Counted from the stretch's first letter, positions 6,535-15,266 are shown. The stretch: 25,227 nt of DNA from an uncultured Aquimonas sp. (GCA_946481615.1 CAMLOR010000024.1:1-25227); one strand, 5' to 3'. Translations and numbers: made by a program. Notes: generated by a model from the sequence alone, not told the origin.

Positions 6535-9309
6535 GCGATAGGCCGCGCGGATCGCGCTGCGCGCCGCGTCGAGCGTTCCGTCGTGGGCGACCAGCCGCGG
6601 ACGCGCATCCAGCGTGCACGCCAGCGAACGCTCCAGCAGCTCGCCGTGCGCAGCGCCCAGTGCCGCCGCGACGGTGGCGTCGAACCAGGCGGCTTCAGCC
6701 AAGGCGTCGATCAGGTCCGGCGTACGGGTGGCTTGCAACACGCCGGGATGCTGCGCGGCGCAGCTGAGCACACCGGCCTGCAGCAGGAACTCGAGATCGA
6801 CCAGGCCGCCCTCGCCCTGCTTCAGATCGAACAGCCGCGCATCGCTGCGGTCGAGTTCGGGCCGCATGCGCGCGCGCATCGCCGCGACGTCGCTGCGCAC
6901 CTGCGCGGCCTCGCGCGGGCGCGCGAGCACGTCGGCACGGACCTGCGCGAAGGCGTGCGCCACCGTCGCCTCGCCGGCGATCGGGCGGGCCCGCACCAGC
7001 GCCTGTTGCTCCCAGGTCCAGGCGCGCTCGCGCTGGTAGTCGGAAAAACTCTGCAGCGTCGATACCAGCAGGCCTTTCGCGCCGTCGGGCCGCAGGCGCG
7101 GATCGACTTCGTACAAGCGGCCGGCGGGCGTGAGGATGGCCAGCATCGAGATCAGTTTCTGCACGGCGCGCGCGTGGTAGCGCGCGGTGTCGAGCGGGCG
7201 CGCGCCGTCGCTTTCCGCCGAGGCGAAGGCGGCGTCGTAGAGGAAGACGAGATCGAGGTCCGAACCGAAGCCCAGTTCCTCGCCGCCGAAGCTGCCGTAG
7301 CCGAGCACCGCCACGCCCGCGCCCTCGGGAAGCCGCCCGTGCGCACGCGCAAGGTCGTCGTACACCGCCGGCAGCGCCGCTCGCAGCACGGTTTCGGCGA
7401 TCCACGCCAGTTGCCGCGTGCCCGGTACCGCGGGCTGGCGCTGCAGCACGGTGGCGAGTGCGATGCGGAAGCTGTGGCTCTGACGGAACTCGTTGAGCGC
7501 CAGCAGCCGGGCTTCGTCGTCGTCTTCGCCCGCATGCGCCAGGGCGCGCGCGAGTGCGTCGTCGAGTTCGTCGCGCGTGAGCGGGCCGGCATCGACGCGC
7601 GCGTCGAGCAGATCGTCGAGCAGCAGCGGATGCGCGCAGACGCGCTCGGCCATCCACGCGCTCGAGGCCATCACTTCGACCAGGCGGGCCAGCGCCGAGG
7701 GCTGTTCGTCGAGCAGCGCGAGGTAGCTCGAACGGCGCAGCACGGCATGCACCAGCGCCAGCGCGCGCTCGGCCGCGGCGTCGGGATGCGCGCCGCGCGC
7801 GGCGGCTTCGAGCAGCGCGGGCAGCACGCGATCGAGGCGGCTGCGCGTGCGCGGCGGCAACGCGCGCAGCGGGCTCGATTGCGCGAACTCCTGCAACCGG
7901 GCGTGCAGGGCCACGGCGTCACCGAAGCCAGCTTCGGACAGCACCTGCGGGTCCGGCGCGTGTTCGATCTGGCGCCAGTAGCCGGCCAGCGCGCCCGGCT
8001 CGCGGCGCCCGCGCGCGCGGGCCTCGAAGACGCGCGCGAATTCTTCGCCCACGGCACGGCGGTGCGCCTCCAGTTCGATCGCGAGCGCGTCCCACCCGGC
8101 GTAGCCGAGCCCGGACGCGATGCGTTCGCGCAGCGCGGCATCCTCGGGCAGCGAATGCGTCTGTTCCTCGCGCAGCATCTGCAGGCGGTTTTCCAGCCGG
8201 CGCAGGAAGCAGTAGGCGCGTTCGAGCGCGTCGGCGCTTTCCGCGGGCAGATGGCCATCGTCGCGCAGACGGCGCAACGCGGGCAGCAGGCCGCGCAGGC
8301 GCAGATCGGGTTCGCGGCCAGCGCGGATCAACTGCTGCAACTGCACGATGAACTCGATCTCGCGGATGCCGCCCGGGCCGAGCTTCAGATGCTCGGCCAG
8401 ATCGCGCCGCTGCACTTCTGCCTCGATCAGCGCCTTCATGTCGCGCAGCCCTTCGAAGGCGCCGTAGTCGAGATAGCGGCGATAGACGAAGGGCCGCAAG
8501 GTCTCGAGCAGGCGCTCGCCGCCTTCGATGTCGCCGGCCACGGGCCGCGCCTTGATCCAGGCGTAGCGCTCCCAGTCGCGGCCTTCGCGCTGGTAGTAGT
8601 GCTCCATCGCCGCGAACGAAAGCGCCAGGCGGCCCGTGGTGCCGAACGGGCGCAGGCGCATGTCGACGCGGTAGACGAAGCCTTCCGGCGTGATCTCGCC
8701 GAGCAGCTGGATCAGGCGCTGGCCGAGGCGCTGGAAGTAGATCTCGTTGTCGAGCGGACGCGCGCCGTCGCTGACGCCGGCTTCGCGGTAGGCGAACACG
8801 AGGTCGATGTCGCTGGAGAAATTCAGTTCGCAGCCGCCGTGCTTGCCGAGCCCGAACACGATCAACCGCTGCGCCTCGCCTGCCGCGGTGCGAGCGATGC
8901 CATGACGTGCCGCGTGCGAACCCTCCACCGCCCGCAGCGCGATTTCGCAACAGTCGTCGGCGAGGCGCGAGGCGGCGGCGAGCGTGTCCTCGACCGCATC
9001 CAGATCGTTGGCATCGCGCCACGCGATCTGCACGCTCACCGCATGCCGCCAGCGTCGCAGCGCGTCGGCCCAGCCGGCTTCGTGGTCGGCGGCCAGGTGC
9101 GGTGGCGCGATGTCGGTGTCGAGCGCGGCGGCGAGCGCGCCGTCGCGCAGCAGGCGTTCGTGCGCGTAGTCGCTGACCAGCAACAGCTTGCGCAGGCGCG
9201 CGGCATATTCGCCGTCGGCATCCAGGCGCGCGGCGAGCGCGGGATGCGCGGCATGCAGGCGGGCGATGCGCTCCTCGATCAGGTCGCGCAGATGGGCGGA
9301 AAGCGTCAT
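6520..9309 (-). CDS. glnE: Bifunctional glutamine synthetase adenylyltransferase/deadenylase (GlnE)
   Basis: GlnE attaches AMP to, and removes it from, a tyrosine of glutamine synthetase, and so tunes nitrogen assimilation in response to PII and glutamine. The protein has 929 residues, close to the usual 940-950. The N-terminal deadenylylation nucleotidyltransferase motif is FGLGKHGGCELNFSSDIDL, with Asp167 and Asp169 as metal ligands. The C-terminal adenylylation domain has LGYGSFGGEELGFGSDLDL, with Asp684 and Asp686. A helical linker lies between them, and a C-terminal helical part with LFDLKQGEGGLVDLEFLLQ is also typical. Both active sites look intact. The ATG at 9309 has no strong ribosome binding site but fits the family's N-terminus. 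A small membrane-protein gene lies 37 bp upstream on the same strand. Confidence 0.97.
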   Translation of the reverse strand: MTLSAHLRDLIEERIARLHAAHPALAARLDADGEYAARLRKLLLVSDYAHERLLRDGALAAALDTDIAPPHLAADHEAGWADALRRWRHAVSVQIAWRDANDLDAVEDTLAAASRLADDCCEIALRAVEGSHAARHGIARTAAGEAQRLIVFGLGKHGGCELNFSSDIDLVFAYREAGVSDGARPLDNEIYFQRLGQRLIQLLGEITPEGFVYRVDMRLRPFGTTGRLALSFAAMEHYYQREGRDWERYAWIKARPVAGDIEGGERLLETLRPFVYRRYLDYGAFEGLRDMKALIEAEVQRRDLAEHLKLGPGGIREIEFIVQLQQLIRAGREPDLRLRGLLPALRRLRDDGHLPAESADALERAYCFLRRLENRLQMLREEQTHSLPEDAALRERIASGLGYAGWDALAIELEAHRRAVGEEFARVFEARARGRREPGALAGYWRQIEHAPDPQVLSEAGFGDAVALHARLQEFAQSSPLRALPPRTRSRLDRVLPALLEAAARGAHPDAAAERALALVHAVLRRSSYLALLDEQPSALARLVEVMASSAWMAERVCAHPLLLDDLLDARVDAGPLTRDELDDALARALAHAGEDDDEARLLALNEFRQSHSFRIALATVLQRQPAVPGTRQLAWIAETVLRAALPAVYDDLARAHGRLPEGAGVAVLGYGSFGGEELGFGSDLDLVFLYDAAFASAESDGARPLDTARYHARAVQKLISMLAILTPAGRLYEVDPRLRPDGAKGLLVSTLQSFSDYQRERAWTWEQQALVRARPIAGEATVAHAFAQVRADVLARPREAAQVRSDVAAMRARMRPELDRSDARLFDLKQGEGGLVDLEFLLQAGVLSCAAQHPGVLQATRTPDLIDALAEAAWFDATVAAALGAAHGELLERSLACTLDARPRLVAHDGTLDAARSAIRAAYRARLG

Positions 9310-9346
9310 GCCGCGATTCTAGAGCCGCGGCTGCGCCGTCGCTCCG

Positions 9347-9742
9347 CTAAGGTGTCCGGCTCCCCGCTTCGCGCACGGCTTCGAGGCCCGAACTGACGTC
9401 CTCGATCATCAGCATCGCAGCCAGTGCGATGGGAATCGCGAAGAAGATCAGGATCAGCGGCACCGTCAGGACCAGCCGGTGGCGGCGCAGCGGATCGCGT
9501 GCGTAGCGCAGGCTGTCGCGCGTCAGCAGGCAGCCGGCGGCGAACAAGACCAGCGGCAGCGCCAGCACCGGATACAGCACGATCAGGAAGAACTCCTCAC
9601 CCTCCGAGGGCAGGAGGATGCCGGTGATGCCGACGGCTATCAGCAGCAGGAGGAGCAGCACCGGAGGCCCCAGGAGAATGCCCAGCAATACCCACGGCCA
9701 CCTGGGAAATCCGGTCGTTCTTCGGCATGAGTGTCCGGCCAT
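9347..9742 (-). CDS. Small membrane protein of unknown function
   Basis: This 131-residue protein has hydrophobic segments at about 16-45 (long, with a run of leucines), 51-73 and 89-113. Basic residues lie in the N-terminus and in the loop at 75-89 (RDSLRYARDPLRRHR), and the tail is short and acidic to polar. I do not recognise the family. It lies between the terminator behind mgtE and the start of glnE and runs in the same direction, so it could be co-transcribed with glnE (37-bp gap). The ATG at 9742 has only a weak GCGGGG before it; the start could also lie a little further inside. The coding call rests on the coherent pattern of membrane segments. Confidence 0.6.
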   Translation of the reverse strand: MAGHSCRRTTGFPRWPWVLLGILLGPPVLLLLLLIAVGITGILLPSEGEEFFLIVLYPVLALPLVLFAAGCLLTRDSLRYARDPLRRHRLVLTVPLILIFFAIPIALAAMLMIEDVSSGLEAVREAGSRTP

Positions 9743-9784
9743 GCCCCGCAGAACGCGGAAGATCGTCCGTACGTCTCACGCGCA

Positions 9785-9820
9785 GAAAAGAAAAAGCCCG
9801 CTTCGCTGCGCGAAGCGGGC
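9785..9820 (-). terminator. Intrinsic terminator downstream of mgtE
   Basis: An 11-bp perfect stem (9796-9806 with 9810-9820, core GCCCGCTTCGC) has a 3-nt loop. On the minus strand it is followed by TTTTTCTTTTC. It lies about 80 bp after the stop of mgtE and closes the long minus-strand series. A smaller CCCC-GCA-GGGG hairpin with a short T-run lies at about 9857-9874, nearer to the mgtE stop. Confidence 0.85.
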
Positions 9821-9901
9821 CTCTCCCTCCCCACATCCCCATGTGTGGGCCGATCCTAAAACGCCCCTGCGGGGAAACTCACGCTGCACCGCGACAAAAA
9901 A

Positions 9902-11098
9902 TTAACGGGGCAACAGCCAGGTGGCGAAGGCCAGGAAGAAGAACATCGAGGAAATGTCGGTGACCGTCGAGAGGAAGATCGACGAAGCCGTCGCCGGGTC
10001 CGCGCCGAATCGGCGCATGGTCAGCGGGATCACCACGCCCGCCATGCCGGACAGCATGCAGGCCAGCGCCATCGCGGCCATCGTGATGACGGCCAGGCCC
10101 AGCGGATTGGCCTGGCCCTGCGCCGCGAAATACATGCCGGCGCCGGCCAGCGCGCCGGTGACGATGCCGTTGAGCAGGCCGAGCCAGGTTTCCTTCGCCA
10201 GCATCGTCGGCAGCGGCACGCCGCGCAGTTCGCCCAGCGTCATGCCGCGGATGGTGACGGCCAGCGACTGCGCGCCGAGATTGCCGCACTGGCCGGCGAG
10301 TACCGGCAGGAAGGCCGCCAGCACCACGATGCGATCGATGGTGTCCTGGAAGAAGCCGACCACCGCGGCGGCGGCGAACACCGTCAGCAGGTTGATGAGC
10401 AGCCACGGATGGCGGAACTTGAAGCTGCGCGGCCACGGCGTGGCGAGGCGTTCTTCCTTCTCCACGCCGACCATCGCGCCGGCCTGCGCGGAAATCTCGA
10501 AAGCCTGCTGCTCGAACAGCGACTGGCCCTTCACCAGACCCAGCAACCGCCCGGCCTCGTCGCACACCGGATACACCGGATAGTGACGCTTGACGACTTC
10601 GCGCATCGCGTCGACCAGCGGCTGCTCTGGACGCAGCCAGAACGGATCGCGCAGCATGATGTCCGCCAGCGTCTGCGCCGGATCGGCGAACACCAGTTCG
10701 CGGAACGCCACCACGCCGACCAGCCGTCCGTCGGCTTCGACGACGAAGATGTAGGTGACCATGCGCTGCCTGACGATCTCGCGCAGCGCATCGACCACTT
10801 CGCGCACCGTGGCCACCGGCGCGAACACCGCGGGCGGACGCTCCGTGAGGCGCCCGACCGTGCCTTCGGGATAGGTCTGGCCCTGCAGCCAGAGCTGGCC
10901 CTGGCCGAACGGCGTGGCGGCGGCGATGCGCTGGCGGCGTTCGGGCGGGAACTCCTCGAGGATCTCCACCGCGTGGCCGATGTGCATGGAGGCCAGCAGC
11001 GTGGCGATGGAGGCGTCGTCGCGCTCCTGCAGGCGTTCGGCCGCGCTGCGCGGATCGAGTTTGCCCAGTGTCGAAACCAGCCCCGCGCCCTGCTCCAT
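9902..11098 (-). CDS. mgtE: MgtE family magnesium transporter with a short N-domain
   Basis: MgtE is a magnesium channel/transporter of the inner membrane whose cytoplasmic N and CBS domains close the pore when magnesium is plentiful. Here the N-domain is about 80 residues, shorter than the usual 130, with the helix-repeat piece AVEILEEFPPERRQ at 43-56. Two CBS domains follow (about 85-140 and 145-200). Five membrane segments fill residues of about 230-396. The pore signature FLPVLAGQCGNLGAQ is at 263-277, and the final TVTD at 377-380 provides the expected pore aspartate. The total of 398 residues is below the common 450, entirely through the N-domain. Only 49 bp separate its ATG from the stop of the kinase gene, so no longer start is available. 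GGAG lies about 10 nt upstream. Co-transcription with the kinase is likely. Confidence 0.92.
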   Translation of the reverse strand: MEQGAGLVSTLGKLDPRSAAERLQERDDASIATLLASMHIGHAVEILEEFPPERRQRIAAATPFGQGQLWLQGQTYPEGTVGRLTERPPAVFAPVATVREVVDALREIVRQRMVTYIFVVEADGRLVGVVAFRELVFADPAQTLADIMLRDPFWLRPEQPLVDAMREVVKRHYPVYPVCDEAGRLLGLVKGQSLFEQQAFEISAQAGAMVGVEKEERLATPWPRSFKFRHPWLLINLLTVFAAAAVVGFFQDTIDRIVVLAAFLPVLAGQCGNLGAQSLAVTIRGMTLGELRGVPLPTMLAKETWLGLLNGIVTGALAGAGMYFAAQGQANPLGLAVITMAAMALACMLSGMAGVVIPLTMRRFGADPATASSIFLSTVTDISSMFFFLAFATWLLPR

Positions 11099-11147
11099 GC
11101 CCCGCTCCGCTGTGTATCCGGCGGCTACGTTAACCCGGCGGACGCGC

Positions 11148-13814
11148 TCAGCGCAGCAGGCGACGCACGGCGCGCGTGCGCGGATGCGATTCGCCGAAGA
11201 CCTCGGCCAGCGCGGCGGCTTCGCGCTCGCGCCATCGGCGCGCGGCGGCGGCGTCGCCCTGCGCCTGCGCCGCCTGCGCCATCAGGCCGAGCACTTCGGT
11301 GTGCTGGTTGCCGCGGGCGCGGTCGGGTTGTTCGAGTTCGGCCAGCGCCGCGGCCAATGCCTCGGCGCCGCCGGATTCGCCGGCGCGCAGCGCGGCATAG
11401 CCCAGCGCCGCGCGCCCCAGCCAGTAGTGCACGTCTTCGCGGTTGCGGCGGTCGCCCAGGTGCTGCACCGCCATCGGCAACAGCGCGCGCGCCTGGTCGA
11501 TGCGGCCCTGTTGCAGGCGCGCGAGGCCGAGCTGCAATTCCGCCAGGCCCTGGTCGGGGTGATCGGTGTCGGCGTAGATCGCCACGGCGCGTTCGCTCTC
11601 CTCGGCCGCGGCGTCGAAATCACCCTCGTAGCGCGCGATCGCGGCCAGGCCGAGGCAGGTGGCTGCGATGATGGGATGGCGCGCGTGCAGCGTGCGTTCG
11701 GCCACTGCATTGGACTCGCGCATCTCGCGCCTGGCGCCTTCGAAATCGCCCAGGCCCATGAGCGCGAAGCCGCGGCCGCTTTTCAGCCAGGCCTGGCGCG
11801 AGACGGGCGCGCGCGGATCCAGCGCGAGCACGCGCGAGGCTTCGGCGTAGGCGCGCTCGGCATCGGCGTAGCGATCGCGGCGCAGCGCGATGGCGGCGAG
11901 GTTGTTCCAGTCCACCGCCAGGCGCGCGTCGTCGGCGCCCACCAGCGCGCGGCGTTCCTCGAGATTCTGGCGATAGAGCTGCTCGCTGCCGGCGAGATCG
12001 CCCTTCAATCCGGCCAGCTTGGCCAGCGTGGTGCGCGCACTGATGCGCGCCAGACCGTGGTCGCCGGACAGGCCGTCCAGCACGTTCAGCGCCTCCGCGG
12101 TGACGCGCGCGGCATCGTCGAGGCGGCCCACGATCTCGTACTTCATCGCCAGCGCATGCAACGCCGTGGCGTAAAGCTCGTCGCGGCGGCGCGCTTCGCG
12201 CATCTGCTGCACGCCGGCTTCGACCAGCGCCACGCCGTCCGCCACCGCGCCCAGCGCCACCAGGGAGTCGCCGATCGCCACGCGCAACTCGGCCTGCGAT
12301 TCGGGCGCGTCGGCCAGTTCGCGCTCGACGCGGCCGGCCGCATCGCGCACCAGTTCCACCGCGGTCAGTTCCGCGCCCTTGCCGCTGCGTTCGGGGTTGC
12401 TCTTTTCGAACAGCGAGACGACGAAATTCTTGGTCTGCTGCGCGCGCAGCGCCTGGGCCTCGGCGCGGCGCGCTTCGTGTTCAGCGCGCGCGGCCTGCGC
12501 GCGCGCCTCGTCGGCATGGCGCTGCGCAACGCCCGCCTGCCAGAGCGCGAGACCGAGGCCGCCGACCAGCGACAGCAGCACCAGGACCGTCGCCACCGCG
12601 CCGACGCGGTGGCGCTTCACGAACTTGCGCAGGCGATAGCCCGAGGTGTCCGGCCGCGCCATGATCGGCCGGCCATCGAGGAACAGGCGCAGATCGTCCG
12701 CCAGACGCGCCGCGGAGGCGTAGCGGCGTTCGGGTTCGCGCCGCAGCGCGGTGAGCACGATGCGGTCCAGATCGCCGGCCAGTTCGCGCGCGAAGCGTTC
12801 GCGCTCGGTGGCGCGCGTGCCGTAGGCGCGCTCGACCTCTTCGGCGGTCACCTTGCGCAGGGCCTGGCTCGGACGTTCGGTGGTCTGGCGCGCCAGTGCC
12901 TCGGCACTGGCCTCGGCGAGCAGACCGTTGCGCCGATGCGGCAGGCGGCCGGTGAGCAGCTCGAACAGCAGCACGCCGAGCGCGTAGACATCGGTGGCCG
13001 TGGTGACGGTTTCGCCGAGGATCTGTTCGGGCGCCGCGTAGGCCGGCGAGAGCACGCGCATGCCGGTGCCGGTGAGCGCGGCGTCGCGGCTGTCGCTCAG
13101 GATCTTGGCGATGCCGAAATCCAGCAGCTTCGGTTCGCCGCGCGCATCGACCAGGATGTTGGAAGGCTTCAGATCGCGGTGCACCACGAGGCGGCCCTGC
13201 GCATAACCCACGGCCTGGCAGACGCGCTGCATCAGCTGCAGGCGCTCGCGCACGTTCAGGCCGTGGCGGCGCGCGTAGTCGGTGACCGGTTCGCCTTCCA
13301 CGAATTCCATCGCGTAGAACGGGCGCCCCTGCTCGTCCAGCCCGCCGTCGAGCAGGCGCGCGATGTGCGGATGGTTGAGCGCGGCCAGGATGCGCCGCTC
13401 CTGCGCGAAACGGCGCAGCACCTCCACGCTGTCCATGCCGCGCTTGAGGCGCTTGACCGCGGCCTGCTGGACGAAATCGCCTTCGTCGCGCTCGGCCAGC
13501 CAGACCTCGCCCATGCCGCCGCGGCCGATCTCGCGCAGCAGGCGCCAGCGCCCGATGCGGCAGCCGGGCAACTCCACGGTTTCCTCGCCCGCGTTCTGCG
13601 CCATCCGGCGCATCAGTTCGGGCGCGGCGGCGGCGACGCCCTCCTCGAGCAGGCCGCTGTCGCGGTCGGCGGCGAGCAGTGCGCGCAGTTCGGCGGCGAG
13701 CGAAGCATCGCGCGCGGCGATGCGGCGCAACTCGCGTTCGCGCGCCGCGGCATCGAGATCGAGCAGCGCGTCGAGCGCGGCCGAGACTTCGGGCCAGCGC
13801 GCCACGTCGCTCAT
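11148..13814 (-). CDS. Membrane-anchored Ser/Thr protein kinase with C-terminal TPR-like region
   Basis: This 888-residue protein has four parts. An N-terminal helical region (1-80) is followed by a complete Hanks-type kinase domain. Its landmarks are the G-loop GRGGMGEV at 97-104, Lys121 in AAVKRLKRG, Glu139, the catalytic loop HRDLKPSN at 212-219, DFG at 232-234 and APEQ at 261-264. One membrane helix lies at about 404-426, then an Ala/Arg/Glu-rich coiled coil at about 430-460. An alpha-helical C-terminus of about 420 residues reads as TPR-type repeats and would face the periplasm as a sensor or scaffold. The frame also offers a GTG at 13817. The ATG at 13814 overlaps the stop of the sigma factor gene as TGATG, which suggests translational coupling. 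The pairing with an ECF sigma factor suggests that the kinase phosphorylates it. All catalytic residues are present. Confidence 0.93.
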   Translation of the reverse strand: MSDVARWPEVSAALDALLDLDAAARERELRRIAARDASLAAELRALLAADRDSGLLEEGVAAAAPELMRRMAQNAGEETVELPGCRIGRWRLLREIGRGGMGEVWLAERDEGDFVQQAAVKRLKRGMDSVEVLRRFAQERRILAALNHPHIARLLDGGLDEQGRPFYAMEFVEGEPVTDYARRHGLNVRERLQLMQRVCQAVGYAQGRLVVHRDLKPSNILVDARGEPKLLDFGIAKILSDSRDAALTGTGMRVLSPAYAAPEQILGETVTTATDVYALGVLLFELLTGRLPHRRNGLLAEASAEALARQTTERPSQALRKVTAEEVERAYGTRATERERFARELAGDLDRIVLTALRREPERRYASAARLADDLRLFLDGRPIMARPDTSGYRLRKFVKRHRVGAVATVLVLLSLVGGLGLALWQAGVAQRHADEARAQAARAEHEARRAEAQALRAQQTKNFVVSLFEKSNPERSGKGAELTAVELVRDAAGRVERELADAPESQAELRVAIGDSLVALGAVADGVALVEAGVQQMREARRRDELYATALHALAMKYEIVGRLDDAARVTAEALNVLDGLSGDHGLARISARTTLAKLAGLKGDLAGSEQLYRQNLEERRALVGADDARLAVDWNNLAAIALRRDRYADAERAYAEASRVLALDPRAPVSRQAWLKSGRGFALMGLGDFEGARREMRESNAVAERTLHARHPIIAATCLGLAAIARYEGDFDAAAEESERAVAIYADTDHPDQGLAELQLGLARLQQGRIDQARALLPMAVQHLGDRRNREDVHYWLGRAALGYAALRAGESGGAEALAAALAELEQPDRARGNQHTEVLGLMAQAAQAQGDAAAARRWREREAAALAEVFGESHPRTRAVRRLLR

Positions 13815-14392
13815 CACGCCACCGATTCGGGTTCCGGCTGGCCGGAGATTTCGCGATAGAGGAAAGCGCGCGCCTTGCGCCAGTCGCGCTTGAGCGTGCG
13901 TTCGGACAGGCCCACCAGTTCCGCCAGCTCCTCGAGCTGCAGGCCGCCGAAGAAGCGCAGTTCGACGAAGCGCGCCAGGCGCGGGTCGAGCAGTTCGAGG
14001 CGTTTCAAGGCCTCGTCGAGCACCAGCAGTTCTTCGTCACGCCCCTGCGCGACGGCCACGATGGCCGAATCCAGCGACATGGCCTCCACGCCGCCGCCGC
14101 GCTTCTCGGTGCGGCGGCTGCGCACATGGTCGATCACGATCTGGCGCATGGCGCGCGAGGCCACGGCGAAGAAGTGCGTGCGATCGTTGAGCGCGAAGCC
14201 GTCGCCGCGCGCCATGCGCAGATAGACCTCGTGCACCAGCGACGTGGCGTGCGCGCCGCCGTCCTGGTTGGAGGCGCGCAGGTGACGCTGGGCGATGCGA
14301 TGCAGATCGCCGTAGACGGCCTCGAACAGCCGTCCTTCCGCCGACTTGTCGCCGCCGCGCGCCGCGGCCAGCAACGCCGTCATTTCCGCCAT
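13814..14392 (-). CDS. ECF sigma factor of the kinase-linked type (ECF43-like)
   Basis: This 192-residue sigma70-family protein has only regions 2 and 4. Region 2 covers about residues 18-88 and region 4 about 135-185, with ELRFFGGLQLEELAELVGLS followed by a helix-turn-helix recognition segment. In most ECF factors the start of region 2.2 is an acidic DAED motif that contacts RNA polymerase. Here the same place reads HATSLVHEVYLRM, with Thr50 and Ser51 instead of acids. In the ECF43 group, studied as EcfP/PknT of Vibrio parahaemolyticus, a kinase phosphorylates a threonine in this region to supply the missing charge. The directly downstream kinase gene fits this scheme. No anti-sigma factor gene is nearby. 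The ATG at 14392 (MAEMTALL) is chosen over longer in-frame starts, which overlap the peptidase gene. Confidence 0.9.
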   Translation of the reverse strand: MAEMTALLAAARGGDKSAEGRLFEAVYGDLHRIAQRHLRASNQDGGAHATSLVHEVYLRMARGDGFALNDRTHFFAVASRAMRQIVIDHVRSRRTEKRGGGVEAMSLDSAIVAVAQGRDEELLVLDEALKRLELLDPRLARFVELRFFGGLQLEELAELVGLSERTLKRDWRKARAFLYREISGQPEPESVA

Positions 14393-14454
14393 GGGGGTCC
14401 CCCGACCTCGGCTAGGCCCCATGGTACGACGAGCCGGCCCCCGATCGGACGCTT

Positions 14455-15264
14455 TCAGTGCTCGACGGTGCGCACGCTCCAAAGATCGCCCACGCGCGAG
14501 CCTTCGTCGAAATAGGCGTAGGGCAGGTAGAAATAGCCGGCGTCGGCCTGCGCCGCACCCCAGGAGTTGCGGCACACCAGCCATTGCTTGCTCTCGTCGT
14601 AACCCACGGCCAGCACCGCATGCCCGCCCAGCGCCTGTTCGTCCGGGCCCGGCAGCGGAATGACGGTGGCCTGCTGGTGCGGCCCGGTGAGGAAGCTCGG
14701 ATACACCTGCAGCCCGAGCGCGAACGGATAGTCCTCGGCCAGGCACGACTTCATGTGCGCCAGGTCCGGCGCGATGCGGCGGTAGCTCAACACCTCGAAC
14801 CGATGAGCCTGCTCGTAAGCCGCGTCGGTCGGCTTCTGCGCGACGCGCGCCTCGGGCGGAAAGGTGCCGCCCGGCTGCGTGGTGGCCGGCGTGTCGTCGT
14901 ACGGCCACAGCGTCTCCGGCGCCACGCCGTGCTTCGACAGGGTGCGGATGCCTTCGCGCAGCGTGGCCCCGCAGTCGCTGCCGGTGGCGTTCTGCAGCGC
15001 ACGCTCGTTGTAGTAGATGAACAGGCGACTGGGATCGAGCGGCGTCGCGTCCTGCCCGTTCTTGCGGCGCGAATAGGCCACCGCGGCGGCCAGCACGTTG
15101 GCAGTGCAGGCCTGGATGCGGCCCTGGTCGTAGACCGGCGGCATCAGCGCGCGCAGGTCCACGCTGGGCTGGAGCTCGTGCGCGCGATGCCGCGGCGTGA
15201 AGTGTCGGTCGCGCGGATCGTGCCGGTCGCGGCGCACGCCGAGGCGATGGGCGAGCTGGTGCAT
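14455..15264 (-). CDS. Papain-like (C1 family) cysteine peptidase without signal peptide
   Basis: This 269-residue protein shows the papain catalytic set. Gln47 (oxyanion hole) and Cys53 lie in DQGRIQACTAN with the right spacing of six residues. His215 is in GGHAVLAVGY and Asn233 in CRNSWG. The papain motif CGSCW is altered to IQACT, so the tryptophan after the catalytic cysteine is missing. There is no signal peptide and no recognisable propeptide; the N-terminus is very basic, with a RDRHDPRDRHF stretch that resembles the short leader of bacterial C1A peptidases (COG4870 type). The protein is probably cytoplasmic or exported by an unrecognised route. The ATG at 15264 has AAGGACGG about 10 nt upstream and begins 2 nt after the stop of the FAD oxidoreductase gene, so the two are an operon. 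A TTG at 15270 is the alternative start. Confidence 0.85.
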   Translation of the reverse strand: MHQLAHRLGVRRDRHDPRDRHFTPRHRAHELQPSVDLRALMPPVYDQGRIQACTANVLAAAVAYSRRKNGQDATPLDPSRLFIYYNERALQNATGSDCGATLREGIRTLSKHGVAPETLWPYDDTPATTQPGGTFPPEARVAQKPTDAAYEQAHRFEVLSYRRIAPDLAHMKSCLAEDYPFALGLQVYPSFLTGPHQQATVIPLPGPDEQALGGHAVLAVGYDESKQWLVCRNSWGAAQADAGYFYLPYAYFDEGSRVGDLWSVRTVEH

Positions 15265-15266
15265 GG

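Noticed and set aside
6583..9396. 937-residue open frame on the plus strand opposite glnE
   Set aside because: Shadow of the GC-rich glnE frame; Arg/Ala/Gln/His-rich translation with no domain, while the minus strand encodes an intact GlnE.
9597..9842. 81-residue frame overlapping the small membrane protein
   Set aside because: It crosses the mgtE terminator hairpin and lacks a domain, whereas the overlapping frame gives coherent membrane segments.
10914..13859. 981-residue open frame on the plus strand opposite the kinase gene
   Set aside because: Low-complexity Arg/Ala/Gln/His translation without motifs; the minus strand has all kinase motifs.
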